Shown here in pieces: positions 1-6,129 of a stretch of DNA of 6,669 bases. The position numbers and the translations under genes are program-made. Each line of letters opens with the position of its first letter. Position 1 is the first letter of the stretch. Below the pieces are notes generated by a model. It ran no database searches and was not told the DNA's origin. It saw nothing but the letters and a program-made list of their open reading frames with translations. The stretch lies in assembly GCA_035301625.1 (NCBI GenBank), contig DATGTW010000182.1:1-6669 (forward strand). Direction: 5' to 3'. Source of the stretch: Paenalcaligenes sp035301625. Lineage in GTDB: Bacteria > Pseudomonadota > Gammaproteobacteria > Burkholderiales > Burkholderiaceae_B.

Positions 1-788
1 TGCTCGCGCTCTTCTTGGATATATCGCTGCAAAGCACGCGCAAACAGGGCCTCTTCGCCCTCGCGGGTACTGGCCAAAACGATGATTTTACGCCGCAACC
101 GCTGAGCAAAATGGCGGCCAGCCTCGACCTGTGTGGCAGGACTGTGCACATCGAATTTAAAATTCCCGGACACCCGCACAGCACGTGCCCCAATGATTTC
201 GAGGCGCTGGGCGTCTCGGAAGCTTTGCGCATACACCGCTGTGAAACTACGGTATGCGGCACGCATCAACCGCCCGATACGCATGGATTGACGCAAAGAG
301 CGAGCCGAAAAACGGGCGCTGGCCAATACCATTGGAATGCGTTGGCGTCGAGCCACTAAAAGCAAGTTAGGCCATACCTCGCGCTCGATGAGCACCCCCA
401 CCTGCGGGCGATAGTACTTGCAGAAACGGCGCACAGCGCCCGGAAAATCATAAGGTAACCACTGCTGTATGAGCTGTCCTTGCAAAATGGCGGCTGCAAA
501 AATACGCTCGCCCTCGGCGCGTCCGGTATAGGTTAAATGGGTCAATAAAACAGTTCTGCCCTCGTCCAATAAAGCCTTGACCAAGGGCTGCGCGGCCCGC
601 ATTTCACCCAAGCTGGCAGCATGCACCCATGTGTGGATGGTATCTGGCGCGGGATGCCGATAATGCCCGAAACGGGCTGCGCCAAAGACCTGCCAACGCC
701 CGCCGACACGACGTGCGCGTAGCGCCATCCAGCCCAGTAAAAACGGGGATAACAGATACAACAACAGCGTGTAGATAAAGCGATTCAA
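1..788 (-). CDS. waaA: 3-deoxy-D-manno-octulosonic acid (Kdo) transferase, 3'-truncated by window edge
   Basis: WaaA (KdtA) transfers Kdo from CMP-Kdo to lipid IVA at the cytoplasmic face of the inner membrane, the first step of LPS core assembly. Reading the minus strand gives an open frame of 262 codons that runs off the left edge; the family is usually about 420-430 residues, so the C-terminal part of the GT-B fold is missing. It starts MNRFIYTLLLYLLSPFLL, a hydrophobic N-terminal anchor. The motif WVHAASLGE follows near residues 54-62, with E62 matching the family's catalytic base. Further on come LLTHLTYTGRAEG, GVLIEREVWPNL and VSGNFKFDV, all typical of WaaA. No ATG fits: an in-frame TAG lies just upstream and the candidate starts are TTG at 788 or TTG at 794. 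I chose 788 because the resulting MNRF start resembles relatives; AAAGG at 799-803 (minus strand) lies 10 nt ahead of it and 4 nt ahead of the alternative. It lies downstream of waaC on the same strand. Family assignment is very secure; the start is moderately sure. Confidence 0.93.
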   Translation of the reverse strand, partial: MNRFIYTLLLYLLSPFLLGWMALRARRVGGRWQVFGAARFGHYRHPAPDTIHTWVHAASLGEMRAAQPLVKALLDEGRTVLLTHLTYTGRAEGERIFAAAILQGQLIQQWLPYDFPGAVRRFCKYYRPQVGVLIEREVWPNLLLVARRQRIPMVLASARFSARSLRQSMRIGRLMRAAYRSFTAVYAQSFRDAQRLEIIGARAVRVSGNFKFDVHSPATQVEAGRHFAQRLRRKIIVLASTREGEEALFARALQRYIQEERE

Positions 789-795
789 AAGCAAT

Positions 796-867
796 AAACC
801 TTTGCACTACACGGTAGGCAGCTACGCGTCGACACGCACGACGACAGGCTGCTGCGTCGCAGCTACC
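796..867 (-). promoter_or_regulatory. waaA upstream leader with SD and several short inverted repeats
   Basis: This covers the Shine-Dalgarno-like AAAGG (799-803, minus strand) plus a cluster of pairing segments just upstream of the waaA start. An outer 5-bp pair joins GGTAG (813-817) with CTACC (863-867). Inside it are GCGT-CGAC-ACGC (826-837, 4-bp stem and 4-nt loop) and the perfect palindrome GCTGCGTCGCAGC (851-863). The octamer GCAGCTAC also occurs twice (818-825 and 859-866). The segments are seen directly. That they fold in the transcript or affect translation is inference, and stems this short arise often by chance. Confidence 0.25.
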
Positions 868-914
868 AAAACCGATGTATGCCTTTATTTATGTGTGGTG
901 TGTGTTGGAACTTG

Positions 915-948
915 AGTAAATGTTACGCTTTCACTCTTGTAAAGACAA
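915..948 (-). promoter_or_regulatory. weak candidate sigma70 promoter for waaA
   Basis: Two overlapping promoter-like pairs face waaA on the minus strand: TTGTCT (943-948) with TAACAT (920-925), and TTTACA (938-943) with TTTACT (915-920), each with a 17-nt spacer. The first pair has four of six matches in each element; the second has five of six and four of six. They lie in the 187-nt gap after waaC, which is long for two genes of one operon, so a separate waaA promoter is plausible. It could equally be an untranslated spacer in a waaC-waaA transcript. Confidence 0.25.
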
Positions 949-975
949 CAACGACTGATTGTACAAAAAGCAGCA

Positions 976-1965
976 TTATAACGTCCACAACCCAGAATCA
1001 GACTGACTGTCAGACGCATAAGCCGCCTGAGTCGCGGCTAAAACGGTCTCGGCACTGGGGTCCTGCCCACGATCGCCCAAGCTAGCAGTATACGCACTGC
1101 CAATCAACGGCGTGCGGGTTGGCGTCGAGGCTTTATAAATACCCACTGTGGGCCGTCCCAGCGCAGCACTCAAATGGGTCAGACCACTATCCAGACCAAC
1201 CATTAGCCGAGCGACGGCCAGCTCTTGGGCCACCTCGGTCAGTCCCATCCGCGGTAAGACCTGTGCGTGTTCTTGGTAATCAGTAATCAAATCCTGAGCG
1301 CGTGCGGCCTCTTGGTCATTGCCTGCAAACAAACGCAGCGTGAGCCCTTGTTCGATCAAATAATCAAAAATCACATGCCATTTTTCAGCCGCCCAAAGCT
1401 TGTCATCCCGACTGGCCGAGGGCATGATTGCAGCATAGTTCTGGACAGGATTATCCACCCGAAACGCTTGCAAACCATAATTAGGTGCTCCCGCCAATGG
1501 ATAACCAAACACCTGCGATGCCAACAAACGTTGTCGAATCACGGCAGGTTGCCAGAACTCTATCGCATACTTATGCTGATAGAATAATGAAGCCAACGGC
1601 TCACGCGCTGATTTCCAATTGAGTCCATGACGAGGGCCACGCGTTTGGCGCACTATCCAAACAGATTTCATTAAAGCCTGCATATCCAGCACGACATCAT
1701 ATTGCTCAGCACTGATGGCTTCACGAAACTGTCGGCGCTCGGCACGCACCTGGGGCTGCCACCAGCGCTTGCGCCACCGCCGGTGGGCCACCGTATACAC
1801 GTGATTGATATGGGGGTGCCACTGTGGAATATCTGCCAATGCCTCCTCGACGACCCAATCTATCTGGGCTTGCGGCAGGTGGGCGGCAATATCGCTTATC
1901 GCGGGCAACATATGAACCAAATCACCTAGCGAGGAGGTACGCACAATAAGAATTTTTTTAACCAT
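976..1965 (-). CDS. waaC: ADP-heptose:LPS heptosyltransferase I
   Basis: WaaC adds the first L-glycero-D-manno-heptose from ADP-heptose onto Kdo2-lipid A in the cytoplasm, directly after the WaaA step. The 329-residue protein has the normal family length and a GT-B (GT9) layout. The N-terminus is ILIVRTSSLGDLVHMLPA, where D15 corresponds to the catalytic Asp13 of the E. coli enzyme. A central ASRDDKLW (residues 184-191) has K189 at the place of the donor-binding lysine. The C-terminal VGLDSGLTHLSAALGRPTVG (residues 256-275), with D259 and H264, is the ADP-heptose site. The ATG at 1965 gives the expected start; the Shine-Dalgarno is poor, with AGG about 11 nt away and GGAG about 17 nt away. 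Two runs of seven A flank the start codon. Downstream on the same strand is waaA, so one LPS inner-core unit is likely. WaaF, the related second heptosyltransferase, is the alternative, but the RTSSLGDLVH start favours WaaC. Confidence 0.93.
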   Translation of the reverse strand: MVKKILIVRTSSLGDLVHMLPAISDIAAHLPQAQIDWVVEEALADIPQWHPHINHVYTVAHRRWRKRWWQPQVRAERRQFREAISAEQYDVVLDMQALMKSVWIVRQTRGPRHGLNWKSAREPLASLFYQHKYAIEFWQPAVIRQRLLASQVFGYPLAGAPNYGLQAFRVDNPVQNYAAIMPSASRDDKLWAAEKWHVIFDYLIEQGLTLRLFAGNDQEAARAQDLITDYQEHAQVLPRMGLTEVAQELAVARLMVGLDSGLTHLSAALGRPTVGIYKASTPTRTPLIGSAYTASLGDRGQDPSAETVLAATQAAYASDSQSDSGLWTL

Positions 1966-1991
1966 AATTTTTTTGCCTGAAACTCCTCTGC

Positions 1992-2020
1992 GTTTTATCC
2001 TTGATAAGGTGTCTTTTCAA
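1992..2020 (-). promoter_or_regulatory. probable sigma70 promoter of waaC
   Basis: On the minus strand TTGAAA (2015-2020; five of six matches to the -35 consensus) is followed after 17 nt by TAAAAC (1992-1997; four of six matches to the -10). The start of transcription would fall near 1985, leaving a leader of about 20 nt before the waaC ATG. The spacer contains a small palindrome, CCTT-gat-AAGG (1999-2009), which could be an operator half-site pair or chance. No promoter has been tested. Confidence 0.45.
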
Positions 2021-2021
2021 C

Positions 2022-2050
2022 TGTCTTGGGCTACTATCAACTAATATAAT
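2022..2050 (+). promoter_or_regulatory. candidate promoter for the DUF2848-amidase-transporter unit
   Basis: A perfect -10 hexamer TATAAT lies at 2045-2050 on the plus strand, about 75 nt before the first gene of the unit. The -35 position at 17-nt spacing is TGTCTT (2022-2027), a poor match, and there is no TG extension of the -10. A strong -10 with a weak -35 would fit an activator-dependent promoter, but the region is also AT-rich enough for a chance match. Transcription would start near 2057, giving a leader of about 70 nt. Confidence 0.4.
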
Positions 2051-2059
2051 TCTGGACAC

Positions 2060-2094
2060 GGGCAGTATTGTACGCCGCTTCCCAGCGCCTGCCC
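2060..2094 (+). other. nested inverted repeats in the leader of the plus-strand unit
   Basis: GGGCAG (2060-2065) pairs perfectly with CTGCCC (2089-2094). Inside its 23-nt loop lies a second perfect hairpin, CGCT-TCCC-AGCG (2076-2087). Both lie between the predicted transcription start and the first ribosome binding site, so they would be part of the mRNA leader. No U-tract follows, so this is not a classical terminator. It could be an RNA structure, or a protein-binding site in DNA. The pairing is seen; the function is unknown. Confidence 0.3.
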
Positions 2095-2114
2095 AATTAT
2101 CCGGTGACAACTAA

Positions 2115-2119
2115 AAGGA
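2115..2119 (+). promoter_or_regulatory. ribosome binding site that decides the DUF2848 start
   Basis: AAGGA lies 6 nt upstream of the ATG at 2126 and immediately against the ATG at 2120. Normal spacing supports 2126, giving an N-terminus of MQLKFQLINK rather than MLMQLKFQ. Confidence 0.65.
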
Positions 2120-2125
2120 ATGCTT

Positions 2126-2809
2126 ATGCAACTCAAGTTCCAGCTGATCAACAAAGAAGGCGCCCCCGAAACCATTATCGCGGGCATCGAATATTTGATT
2201 GTTACTGACTGGGCACGCCGCGAGGTCGGCAGCCGTGGCGCTACATATGAACGCTCAGAGCTACGTTTAGCCCGTGCACGCCAAAGCCCTAAATTTTACC
2301 CCGTCGCCAACAACCAATTGACCCAGTCCGAACGCGTACAGGTCGTGGGGCCACACAGCACCGGGGCTGCTGAGGTTTTATTATTCAAACAAAATCATCA
2401 GCTTTTCGTCAGTTTGGTTTCTGATCATACAGACCGCGGCCTTGAGGTTCATAATAGCGCGCTTTCTAAACAAGTATGCATCAAGCCTATTGCGCGTGCG
2501 GCCTGGCGCTACGAGGATGTCGCTGATCACTGGGATGAATTGGAAATGCGCGCTTGGTTGGTGAACGAGGGCCACCCTGATCTCTACCAAGAGGGCGCAC
2601 TCAGCAGCCTGCTGCCCCCATTAGAATTAGTCAAACATCATTTTGGCAATGACGAATTGCCTAACGGTACGGCCATCACCTGCGGAACAGTCACTACAGT
2701 AGGCAGAATCCGCACTGCACCGACCTTTGTTATGGAGCTACACGACCCGCGCCTAGAGCGCAACCTGCGGCACGAATACTTTATTGAAACCCTCCCTTTA
2801 GTCGATTAA
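2126..2809 (+). CDS. DUF2848 family protein, probable fumarylacetoacetate-hydrolase-like enzyme
   Basis: This 227-residue soluble protein has no signal peptide or membrane segment. I recognise it as a DUF2848-type protein, a family of unknown function. The second ATG (2126) is chosen over the one at 2120 because AAGGA (2115-2119) is 6 nt ahead of it but abuts the first. The C-terminal half resembles the fumarylacetoacetate hydrolase (FAH) fold: SKQVCIKPIARAAW (114-127), then a strand-rich stretch through MRAWLVNEG, a helix with PPLELVKHHF (164-173), then LPNGTAITCGTVTTVG (178-193), like the FAH pattern PGD-ITGTPAGVG. E83 and the cluster SDHTDRGLE (99-107) could be acidic metal ligands; that is a guess. 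FAH enzymes hydrolyse C-C bonds or act as decarboxylases, hydratases or isomerases on oxo-acids. It is the first gene of a three-gene unit, 8 nt before the amidase gene, so the two proteins probably share a pathway. The substrate is unknown. Confidence 0.8.
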   Translation: MQLKFQLINKEGAPETIIAGIEYLIVTDWARREVGSRGATYERSELRLARARQSPKFYPVANNQLTQSERVQVVGPHSTGAAEVLLFKQNHQLFVSLVSDHTDRGLEVHNSALSKQVCIKPIARAAWRYEDVADHWDELEMRAWLVNEGHPDLYQEGALSSLLPPLELVKHHFGNDELPNGTAITCGTVTTVGRIRTAPTFVMELHDPRLERNLRHEYFIETLPLVD

Positions 2810-2817
2810 GAGCCTTT

Positions 2818-4182
2818 ATGCCCCTATCCAAGCACACCACCATTCAAGCACTACAAAACGCCCTGGAAAAAGGCGAAACCACCGCAGCGGCCCTGACTGA
2901 TGCAGCCCTAGAGCGCATCCACGACCCCAAGGGCGAAGGTGCACGCACTTTTTTAAAGGTATATGACGATGCAGCACGCACGGCTGCCCGACTCTCAGAT
3001 GAGCTACGGGCCTCGGGTCAAGTGCGCTCTCCTTTAGAGGGGATTCCTGTTTCTTTGAAAGACCTCTTTGATGTGGTTGGCGATCGCACCCGCGGTGCCT
3101 CAAAGGTACTCGATGAGGCCGCCCCAGCGACTGAAAATGCCTTGCTCGTGCAACGTCTCATTGATGCAGGTGCCATTTTAATTGGGCGCACCAACATGAC
3201 CGAATTTGCTTTTTCTGGCCTGGGCATCAACCCTCACTACGGCACACCACGCGCCCCTTGGAATCGTGATGTCGGTCATATCCCGGGGGGCTCGTCCTCG
3301 GGCGCGGGTGTTTCTGTGGCTGATGGCATGTGTACCGTCGCCATCGGCACAGATACCGGGGGCTCTATCCGTATTCCTGCAACATTTTGTGGGCTCACAG
3401 GATTCAAGCCTACCGCAGAGCGTATTCCCACCCAAGGGGTGTTACCCTTGGCCTTTAGCCTGGACTCGAGTGGCCCCATCGGACATTCTGTGACCTGCTG
3501 TGCTATCACAGACAGCATCCTCAGCGATGAGCCCATGCCTGATCTAGAACCTATCCCCTACGAGCATCTGCGCATTGCTGTCCCCAAAGACGTCGTTTTC
3601 AATAGTCTGGACACCACCGTTTCGCAACGCATCAATGCCGCCATTTTGGCGCTGACCAACAGCGGTGTCCAAGTCGAACGCATCGAGATGCCCGAATTCA
3701 ATCAACTGGCCTATATCAATCGCAATGGTGGTTTTGTGTGCGCCGAGGCCTGGGCCCTGCATCGCGACCTCATTAGCGAACACCAGGATCTTTATGATCC
3801 GCGTGTCGCCAAGCGTATTCTGATTGGAAAGGACCAAAGCGCAGCTGACTATATCGACCTACTGGCCGAGCGCGAGCAATGGATCCGTGCCGTAGAAGAA
3901 CGCCTGGAAGCCTACGATGCCTTTTTGATGCCCACCAGCCCCATTGTCGCGCCACGGATCAGTGATTTAGAAGATGAGGAGCAATACTTTAACCACAATG
4001 CACTCATCTTGCGCAATCCCAGCATTGTCAACTTTCTCAATGGCTGTGCAGTTAGTTTGCCCTGCCATCCCGAGGGCGAGGCCCCAGTGGGTCTGACCCT
4101 GGCAGCCCCCGGACACCACGATGCCCATTTGCTGCAGGTCGCCTACACCATTGAACAACTACTGCGTCCCATGCAGATGTAA
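2818..4182 (+). CDS. amidase signature (AS) family hydrolase
   Basis: A 454-residue cytoplasmic serine hydrolase of the amidase signature family, which cleaves amide bonds through a Ser-cisSer-Lys triad. All three residues are present with family spacing: K81 in IPVSLKDLFDV, S159 in IPGGSSSGAGVSVADG and the nucleophile S183 in GTDTGGSIRIPATFCG, followed by LTGFKPT. The 24-residue distance from S159 to S183 matches FAAH and GatA. A GatA role is unlikely: the protein is shorter than usual GatA and no gatB or gatC is nearby. The motif GINPHYGTPRAPW (136-148) lies in the substrate pocket region and cannot be read for specificity. The ATG at 2818 is 8 nt after the preceding stop codon, with only a weak AAGAG as ribosome binding site, and the next gene begins 8 nt after its stop, so cotranscription and translational coupling are likely. 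Candidate substrates are small linear amides or N-carbamoyl compounds. Family membership is certain; the substrate is open. Confidence 0.93.
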   Translation: MPLSKHTTIQALQNALEKGETTAAALTDAALERIHDPKGEGARTFLKVYDDAARTAARLSDELRASGQVRSPLEGIPVSLKDLFDVVGDRTRGASKVLDEAAPATENALLVQRLIDAGAILIGRTNMTEFAFSGLGINPHYGTPRAPWNRDVGHIPGGSSSGAGVSVADGMCTVAIGTDTGGSIRIPATFCGLTGFKPTAERIPTQGVLPLAFSLDSSGPIGHSVTCCAITDSILSDEPMPDLEPIPYEHLRIAVPKDVVFNSLDTTVSQRINAAILALTNSGVQVERIEMPEFNQLAYINRNGGFVCAEAWALHRDLISEHQDLYDPRVAKRILIGKDQSAADYIDLLAEREQWIRAVEERLEAYDAFLMPTSPIVAPRISDLEDEEQYFNHNALILRNPSIVNFLNGCAVSLPCHPEGEAPVGLTLAAPGHHDAHLLQVAYTIEQLLRPMQM

Positions 4183-4190
4183 TCACCCAC

Positions 4191-5105
4191 ATGAATACCA
4201 CACATCCCATTGCCGGCATCCTCATCCTGGTTTTGTCCACATGGGCACTTTCCACCCTGGATGCCTCGGGCAAATGGGTGATGGCCGCCGGGATTTCATT
4301 GTTTTTTATGGTGTGGGTGCGCTATATCGTGCACCTAATCCTGGTGATGACCATCGTCGTACCGTTCAAAGGCTGGCGGGTGTTCAAGGCCAAGCAACCC
4401 GGCATGCAATTGTTGCGTGGCGTGGTGATGCTGCTGGCTACCTATTCGTTTTTTACAGCACTTAGCTACCTGCCCCAGGCGGAGGCCACGGCCATTAATT
4501 TTCTGGCGCCTTTACTCATGCTAGCAGCTGCCCCATGGGTATTGCATGAGCCCCCGCATATTTCGCGTTGGATCGCGGCCATTGTGGGTTTTATCGGCGT
4601 GCTGATCATTATTCGCCCGGGCTCGGGCCTGCACCCCATCGGGGTGATGTTTGGTTTGATCACCGCCTGCATGTTTGCCACCCAATTCATCGTCACCCGC
4701 AAGGTCGCCATTGATGACTCGATGACCACGCTTTTATGGAGCGGTTTAGTGGGCTCCGTTTTGACCACCCTCAGTCTGCCCTACGCTTTTTCGGCAGCCT
4801 TGCCAGTACTCAAAGAGTTTTCTGGCATGGACTGGGTGGCTTTATTTGCCACTGGGGTTTTTGGGGCCTTGGGGCATCTATTACAAATACAAGCTTATCA
4901 ACGCGCCCCGGCCTCTTTATTGGCTCCTTTTGTGTATTTACAAATCGTCAGTGCAGCAGGGTTGGGCTGGTTGATTTGGGGGCAATTCCCCGATGCCCTG
5001 ACCTGGCTGGGTATTTTTATTATTTGTAGCAGTGGCATCACCATAGGTTTCATCGAGTGGCGCCGCTCTAGACGTCCCATCAAAAAATCGCCCGCAACGT
5101 CATAA
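4191..5105 (+). CDS. EamA/DMT-superfamily small-molecule transporter
   Basis: A 304-residue integral inner-membrane protein with two EamA-type halves. About ten hydrophobic helices can be seen, near residues 7-25, 34-57, 76-93, 99-118, 127-143, 149-169, 179-199, 216-236, 242-264 and 268-288, ending in a basic cytoplasmic tail (EWRRSRRPIKK). The residues joining helices 3 and 4 (ALSYLPQAEATAINFLAPLL) and the matching AYQRAPASLLAPFVYLQ in the second half are typical of the drug/metabolite transporter superfamily. Members move metabolites, amino acids or nucleotide-like compounds, in either direction depending on the protein. There is no convincing Shine-Dalgarno before the ATG at 4191; with an 8-nt gap to the amidase stop, reinitiating ribosomes probably translate it. 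As the last gene of the unit, it may carry the amidase substrate or product. The gene converges on fmt with 58 nt between the ends. Confidence 0.9.
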   Translation: MNTTHPIAGILILVLSTWALSTLDASGKWVMAAGISLFFMVWVRYIVHLILVMTIVVPFKGWRVFKAKQPGMQLLRGVVMLLATYSFFTALSYLPQAEATAINFLAPLLMLAAAPWVLHEPPHISRWIAAIVGFIGVLIIIRPGSGLHPIGVMFGLITACMFATQFIVTRKVAIDDSMTTLLWSGLVGSVLTTLSLPYAFSAALPVLKEFSGMDWVALFATGVFGALGHLLQIQAYQRAPASLLAPFVYLQIVSAAGLGWLIWGQFPDALTWLGIFIICSSGITIGFIEWRRSRRPIKKSPATS

Positions 5106-5163
5106 TTGCGCTGCAGGCGATCTGCTCTTTCCGCCATGTATGGCATGGGGTTAGCTTAAAGAC

Positions 5164-6126
5164 TTAACCCGCATTTTGTTGCGCATAAGCCCACCCCGGG
5201 ATGAATTGCTCGGCCTTTTGGCGCCGCCCCCCTGGACGCTGTAATTCAGTAATACGCAATAACCCTTGTGCGGTGGCAATATCAATGCTGTCGGCATTAA
5301 TCTTTTGCACCTGACCTGCAGCCACCTGTACAGGGGCATCCACTGCCTCGGCTGCCCAGATCTTGACCGCACCCTTGATGTCAGGGAGCTCGGTAGTACT
5401 GCCAGGAAAAGGATTAAACGCCCGAATACGCCGAGCAATACGCGCTGCTGGCCACGTATAATCAATCACGGATTCAGCCCGCTGCAGCTTTTCTGCATAG
5501 GTCACGCCCTCGACGGGCTGAGGCTGGGCGATCAAACGCCCCTCTTTTAACTGCTGCAAGGCCGCAACAATGGCATCAGCGCCCAGCGCAGCCAGCTCGT
5601 CATGCAGACGGCCCGCCGTATGTGCATCAGTAATAGGCAATGCACGACGCAGCAACATGGGTCCGGTATCCAAACCAGCGTCCATCTGCATGATGGTCAC
5701 CCCGGTCTCTGAATCACCAGCATCAATGGCCCTTTGAATCGGCGCCGCACCCCGCCAACGCGGTAACAAACTGGCGTGAATATTGAGGCAGCCGTAGCGG
5801 GGTAAATCAAGCACCCACTGCGGCAAAATGAGGCCATAAGCGGCCACCACCATGACATCAGGGGCAATACGCTCGAGCTGGGCTTGTACCTCGTGGGCCT
5901 GTGCGGCGTGCTCGCCCTCGAGCCGCAAACGCACCGGTTGCATCACAGGGATATCTGCCTCGAGCGCTGTTTTCTTGACCGGGCTGGGCTGCAAATGCAT
6001 CCCACGACCCGCCCGTCGATCGGGTTGTGTCAATACCAGCGGTACCTCGTAGCCCGCCTCTAATAGTGCACGTAAAGACTGCTCGGCAAACTCGGGGGTG
6101 CCAGCAAACACAACGCTCAGACTCAT
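5164..6126 (-). CDS. fmt: methionyl-tRNA formyltransferase
   Basis: Fmt formylates the amino group of initiator Met-tRNA(fMet) using 10-formyl-tetrahydrofolate, in the cytoplasm, as translation initiation requires. The 320-residue length is typical. The N-terminal Rossmann-like domain starts MSLSVVFAGTPEFAEQSLRA and carries the tRNA-contacting loop TQPDRRAGRG (33-42). The catalytic segment CLNIHASLLPRWRGAAPIQR (113-132) has N115 and H117, and GLDTGPM has D153, with the same 38-residue N-to-D spacing as E. coli. The C-terminal OB-like domain includes RRIRAFNPFPG. The start is 3 nt after the def stop codon and lacks a clear Shine-Dalgarno, so coupled translation with def is likely. It lies downstream of def as in many bacteria. 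The stop codon sits within a short inverted repeat (5148-5170). The assignment is secure. Confidence 0.97.
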   Translation of the reverse strand: MSLSVVFAGTPEFAEQSLRALLEAGYEVPLVLTQPDRRAGRGMHLQPSPVKKTALEADIPVMQPVRLRLEGEHAAQAHEVQAQLERIAPDVMVVAAYGLILPQWVLDLPRYGCLNIHASLLPRWRGAAPIQRAIDAGDSETGVTIMQMDAGLDTGPMLLRRALPITDAHTAGRLHDELAALGADAIVAALQQLKEGRLIAQPQPVEGVTYAEKLQRAESVIDYTWPAARIARRIRAFNPFPGSTTELPDIKGAVKIWAAEAVDAPVQVAAGQVQKINADSIDIATAQGLLRITELQRPGGRRQKAEQFIPGWAYAQQNAG

Positions 6127-6129
6127 AAA

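Noticed and set aside
15..359. Plus-strand open frame of 114 codons over waaA.
   Set aside because: It is antisense to a clearly recognisable WaaA frame, has no recognisable domain, and is a shadow frame.
604..807. Minus-strand 67-codon open frame near the start of waaA.
   Set aside because: It is in a different frame from the WaaA protein, which continues through this stretch with family motifs; a frameshift is not needed because a TTG start opens the right frame.
959..966. Palindrome TTGTACAA after the waaC stop.
   Set aside because: An isolated 8-bp palindrome with no partner site or promoter geometry; expected by chance.
2818..4182. Amidase as GatA, subunit A of the tRNA-dependent amidotransferase.
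   Set aside because: No gatB or gatC is adjacent, the length is short, and the neighbours are a DUF2848 protein and a transporter.
5093..5170. Possible bidirectional terminator between the transporter gene and fmt: CGCAA/TTGCG (5093-5110), GCCA/TGGC (5133-5144) and GGGTTA/TAACCC (5148-5170).
   Set aside because: All stems are 4-6 bp with no U-tract on either side. One includes transporter codons and another contains the fmt stop codon. Too weak to call a terminator.
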